Positions 61,671-64,000 of a DNA stretch of 64,000 nucleotides are shown piece after piece (position 1 is the first letter of the stretch; every line of letters begins with the position of its first letter). The notes below the pieces were generated by a model. That model worked only from the letters and a program-made list of their open reading frames with translations, searched no databases and was not told where the DNA came from. Where the stretch lies: contig NZ_CP020539.1 in assembly GCF_002080435.1 (NCBI RefSeq), positions 832,001 to 896,000 of the forward strand, read 5' to 3'. Both the position numbers and the translations under genes were made by a program. The DNA is from Sphingobium herbicidovorans. GTDB lineage: Bacteria > Pseudomonadota > Alphaproteobacteria > Sphingomonadales > Sphingomonadaceae.

Positions 61671-61952
61671 TCAGAGCTTGTTGACTTCCTTGGCCGTCAG
61701 GCTGGTCACCAGACCTTTTTCCGCGGCGCTGAGCGTGGTGGCGGGGATGACGACGAAACGGCCGCTATAGATGATCTGAACGCCGGTAGGCTCGCCAGCG
61801 GCATTCTTGAGCACGCGGTCGATGAAGCCGACCTTGCGTCCATCGACCGTCTTGACCAGTGCGCGATCCTTGATCAGCGGCGCATCGGCCGCAACGGCGG
61901 CGGCCGAAAGAGACAGCGACAAAGCCGCTGCGAAAGCGAACGAAAACTTCAT
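61671..61952 (-). CDS. Small secreted protein, PRC-barrel-like
   Basis: The 93-residue precursor has a clear signal peptide (MKFSFAFAAALSLSLSAAAVA, cleaved near AVA-ADA) and about 70 mature residues. A segment VKTVDGRKVGFIDRVLKNAAG followed by VQIIYSGRFVVIPATTL resembles the beta-barrel unit of PRC-like or uncharacterised periplasmic proteins. It ends SLTAKEVNKL. ATG 61952 has AAGGGGATT upstream; a more distant ATG at 62036 would hide the signal peptide. It is unlikely to belong to the catabolic set. Function unknown. Confidence 0.82.
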   Translation of the reverse strand: MKFSFAFAAALSLSLSAAAVAADAPLIKDRALVKTVDGRKVGFIDRVLKNAAGEPTGVQIIYSGRFVVIPATTLSAAEKGLVTSLTAKEVNKL

Positions 61953-61999
61953 GATAATCCCCTTGGAATCGAACGGATGGCCGATAGCACGCGTCCCGG

Positions 62000-62027
62000 A
62001 CAATAAGAAAGACATCAGTTGTTGCAA
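62000..62027 (-). promoter_or_regulatory. Candidate promoter with overlapping palindromes
   Basis: On the minus strand TTGCAA (62022-62027) and TATTGT (62000-62005) are 16 bases apart, about 48 bases before the secreted-protein start. Two palindromes, TTGCA-N5-TGCAA (62022-62036) and ATGCAATTTGCAT (62031-62043), overlap the -35 box and could bind a repressor or activator. Confidence 0.45.
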
Positions 62028-62172
62028 AAAATGCAATTTGCATGTGCATATAGGCCGTTAACGCACGGGCGGATGGCATGATGGCGCATTCACCGGCAGG
62101 GAAGGGGAGCCAGGGGGGCTTTGGCAAACGGATGACCATCAGCAATGTTCGGCGTATCACCGGGCGTTCCGC

Positions 62173-63501
62173 GTGACGGTTCCGTCGCGCGTATCCGGGC
62201 CCCGGCTGGCGGCATTTTCCGTCACCAGCATAGCGACCGGCGGGTTCAACATCCCGCTTCAAACCTACCTGCCCGCCTTTTACGCCACGGCGATCGGCAT
62301 GGACCTGGCGACCGTAGGGCTGGTCTTCATGATCAGCCGGTTGTGGAGCGCAGCGGCCGACCCACTGGTCGGCTGGGCATCGGATCACAGCCGCACGCGG
62401 ATCGGTAGACGAAAGCCCTGGATACTCGGTGGCGGGCTGCTGTTCCTCCTGTCCCTGTACGCGGTCTTTTCACCGCCCGCAGGCGCCAGTCCGCTCTATC
62501 TTGGCGGATGGCTGCTGCTGTTGTGCCTGGGCTGGACGGCCACCTCGACGCCGCTTTACGCCTGGGGCGGAGAGATGGCCTCGTCGCCCATAGAGCGCGC
62601 CCGCATACAGGCATATATTCAAACGGGGTCGTCGATCGGCATCTTCCTGGTTCTCGTCCTGCCCGCCCTGCTCGACGCGACGGGGCGCGGCAATCCCGAG
62701 ATACGCGTGGGATCCATGGGGGCGCTGGTGGCGGTCGTGCTAGCCGCGGGCATCCTGCTGATCGCCATCCTGTTCCGTGAGCCGCCGGTCGCCGATCGCC
62801 CTTCTGCTTCGGTGAACTGGCGGCAGGGACTGATCGCCATGTTGCGCGACGCGTCGCTGTGGCGGATCGTGGCGTCGGACTTTTTCGTCGCGCTGGGGCA
62901 GGGATTCCGCACCGCGATATTCCTGTTCTTCGTCACCCGCTACATGGGCATGGCGTCGCCCGCATTGCTGCTGATGCTGCAATATGCGTTCGGTATCTTC
63001 GCAGCGCCGCTGTGGGCGCGGATCAGCTACCGTTTCGGGCGGCTTCGTACGCTGGTGATGGCCGAGGCGGTACAGGTGGTCATCAACCTGATGGTCCTGT
63101 TCCTGACGCCCGATCGCATGTGGCTGTTCATCGTGCTGATCGTCGGGCAGGGCCTGACGCAGGGGTCAGGCAATCTGATGCTGCGGTCGATGATCTACGA
63201 CGTGGCGGACCGCCATCGCGAAACGAGCGGCGTGGAACGGGCGGGGCTGTTCTCGTCGGTGTTCAACGTCACCACGAATGCGGCCTATGCTCTCGCGGTG
63301 GGCATCGCGTTGCCGGTCGTCGGCCTGCTTGGCTTCGACCCGCGCTCTTCGGGTACGGACGGGTTGGCGGGCATGCATCTCTTCTTCGCGATCGGTCCGG
63401 CTTTTGGCCATTTCATGTCGATCCTGGTCATATCGTGGCAGGGCGGAAGCGGTGGCGGTTCGACCATAGCCGACCGCCTGTCCGCCTGGGCCCGGCCGTA
63501 G
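62173..63501 (+). CDS. MFS transporter of the GPH (glycoside-pentoside-hexuronide) type
   Basis: This 442-residue membrane protein has about 12 hydrophobic segments. It has the GPH/MelB-like motif DPLVGWASDHSRTRIGRRKP in the loop after helix 2 and GGEMASSPIERARI between helices 4 and 5. Members import sugars and glycosides with H+ or Na+, but many in sphingomonads sit in steroid or aromatic clusters with unknown cargo. It starts at GTG 62173 without a strong ribosome site. It stands alone after a 220-base gap that holds the secreted-protein promoter. Confidence 0.9.
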   Translation: MTVPSRVSGPRLAAFSVTSIATGGFNIPLQTYLPAFYATAIGMDLATVGLVFMISRLWSAAADPLVGWASDHSRTRIGRRKPWILGGGLLFLLSLYAVFSPPAGASPLYLGGWLLLLCLGWTATSTPLYAWGGEMASSPIERARIQAYIQTGSSIGIFLVLVLPALLDATGRGNPEIRVGSMGALVAVVLAAGILLIAILFREPPVADRPSASVNWRQGLIAMLRDASLWRIVASDFFVALGQGFRTAIFLFFVTRYMGMASPALLLMLQYAFGIFAAPLWARISYRFGRLRTLVMAEAVQVVINLMVLFLTPDRMWLFIVLIVGQGLTQGSGNLMLRSMIYDVADRHRETSGVERAGLFSSVFNVTTNAAYALAVGIALPVVGLLGFDPRSSGTDGLAGMHLFFAIGPAFGHFMSILVISWQGGSGGGSTIADRLSAWARP

Positions 63502-63641
63502 AGACATAGCCTGCCACGAAAGCTGGATTGCATGCATTTCCCGTGGCTATGGGCGTGGAGCGGATGTCTTCAGTTTACGTTCCAGTTTACGATAGATTGG
63601 CATCTCTGGCCCTGACTCGCGCAGACGTTGCCGAAAAAAGC

Positions 63642-64000
63642 TCAGCCCAGCGGTTGGAGCAGTTCCAGCAAATGCCCTTCGGGGTCGGCGACATAGGCAA
63701 TCTTCAAGCCATGCTCAGGAACGTCCACCGGGGGCGTGACGACCGATCCGCCGCCGCGCGTCGCCGCGTCGATGACGGCGTCGATGCTGTCGACCGACAG
63801 GCCGATGACGGCTTCGCCGGGCGCGGGGCATGGGCGGTCGAGATATTGCACCAGGTTGAGCAGGGTTCCCGAGGGGTCGCCGATTGCCAGTACCGTTTCG
63901 CGCAGCGCCCAGCCGGGCTCGTCCACGGCGATGCGGGTCTGGACGGTGAGTCCGAGGCTATCGCAATAAAAACGCTCCATCAGCGCAAGATCGGCAACGA
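63642..64000 (-). CDS. VOC (glyoxalase-fold) family protein, N-terminus cut by window edge
   Basis: The minus-strand frame runs from beyond 64000 to 63642. The visible 119 codons include DLALMERFYCDSLGL, the first beta-alpha unit of VOC proteins, a middle segment GEAVIGLSVDSIDAVIDAA and the closing AYVADPEGHLLELLQPLG, with the likely metal Glu in HLLELLQ. Reading continues without a stop upstream of the internal ATG at 63980, and the residues before it fit the fold, so the true start is outside the window. Function within glyoxalase or dioxygenase-like proteins cannot be told. Confidence 0.8.
   Translation of the reverse strand, partial: VADLALMERFYCDSLGLTVQTRIAVDEPGWALRETVLAIGDPSGTLLNLVQYLDRPCPAPGEAVIGLSVDSIDAVIDAATRGGGSVVTPPVDVPEHGLKIAYVADPEGHLLELLQPLG

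Noticed and set aside
63571..63591. Direct repeat CAGTTTACG twice, 12 bases apart
   Set aside because: Considered as an attachment or operator site, but no integrase, no second copy elsewhere and no clear promoter were seen.

Overview
This 64 kb, GC-rich window looks like chromosome from an alphaproteobacterium, most likely a sphingomonad. The reasons are a TonB-dependent receptor with the typical sphingomonad plug start, many GAGAGGA-type ribosome binding sites, and dense short operons of CoA-dependent catabolic genes with their own regulators. That is inference from gene content; no rRNA, tRNA or other marker gene was seen. I recognise about 58 protein genes and no CRISPR, phage or IS transposase.

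Layout. 1-4298 (minus): crotonase, CaiB/BaiF CoA-transferase (frameshifted), 3-hydroxyisobutyrate-dehydrogenase-like enzyme, TIM-barrel isomerase and an AEC transporter, divergent from a LysR gene. 4400-14241 (plus): LysR, two dissimilar acyl-CoA dehydrogenases, aldehyde and alcohol dehydrogenases, sulfotransferase, TetR and a Baeyer-Villiger monooxygenase of the 4-hydroxyacetophenone monooxygenase (HAPMO) type. 14350-18758 (minus): a tightly coupled five-gene operon (DUF1214-like, VOC, TIM barrel, Gfo/Idh, SDR). 19014-23186: an uncharacterised putative oxygenase, a ketosteroid-isomerase-like protein on the minus strand, two SDRs and a TIM barrel. 23229-28503 (minus): flavin oxidoreductase, LuxR regulator, TonB receptor and a BaiE-like dehydratase. 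28679-35636: SDR, two MFS carriers, a phytanoyl-CoA-hydroxylase-like dioxygenase and a fused double acyl-CoA dehydrogenase. 35791-45933 (plus): two crotonases, HAPMO-like enzyme, IclR, alcohol dehydrogenase, esterase, amidohydrolase, acyl-CoA ligase, SDR. 45959-56750: hydrolase, IclR, a hydrolase remnant, a third HAPMO-like gene (frameshifted), EthD-like protein, epimerase, SDR, two more members of the uncharacterised oxygenase family and an acyl-CoA ligase. 56878-61443 (plus): acyl-CoA dehydrogenase, aminoglycoside-phosphotransferase-fold kinase, nitronate-monooxygenase-like enzyme, crotonase, SnoaL-like protein. The end holds a secreted small protein, a GPH-type carrier and a VOC protein cut by the window edge.

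How it fits together. The genes read as uptake of a hydrophobic substrate (TonB receptor, MFS carriers), oxygenation (three HAPMO-like enzymes, PhyH-like and three putative HxD...H oxygenases), alcohol, ketone and aldehyde oxidation (SDRs, ADHs, ALDH), ester or ring opening (hydrolases), CoA activation (two ligases, one CoA-transferase) and a beta-oxidation-like phase. A ketosteroid-isomerase homologue with its catalytic Tyr/Asp/Asp, a BaiE-like 7-alpha-dehydratase homologue, a FadE34-like fused dehydrogenase and a likely heteromeric dehydrogenase pair point to a steroid, bile-acid or polycyclic terpenoid substrate. The real substrate cannot be read from sequence. The most novel elements are the three-paralogue HxD...H family and a kinase plus dehydrogenase module resembling the levulinate (lva) / ACAD11 4-hydroxyacyl-CoA route. 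Three genes each carry a one-base deletion at a C/G-rich site (two of them clear C runs), which may be assembly errors rather than true decay.
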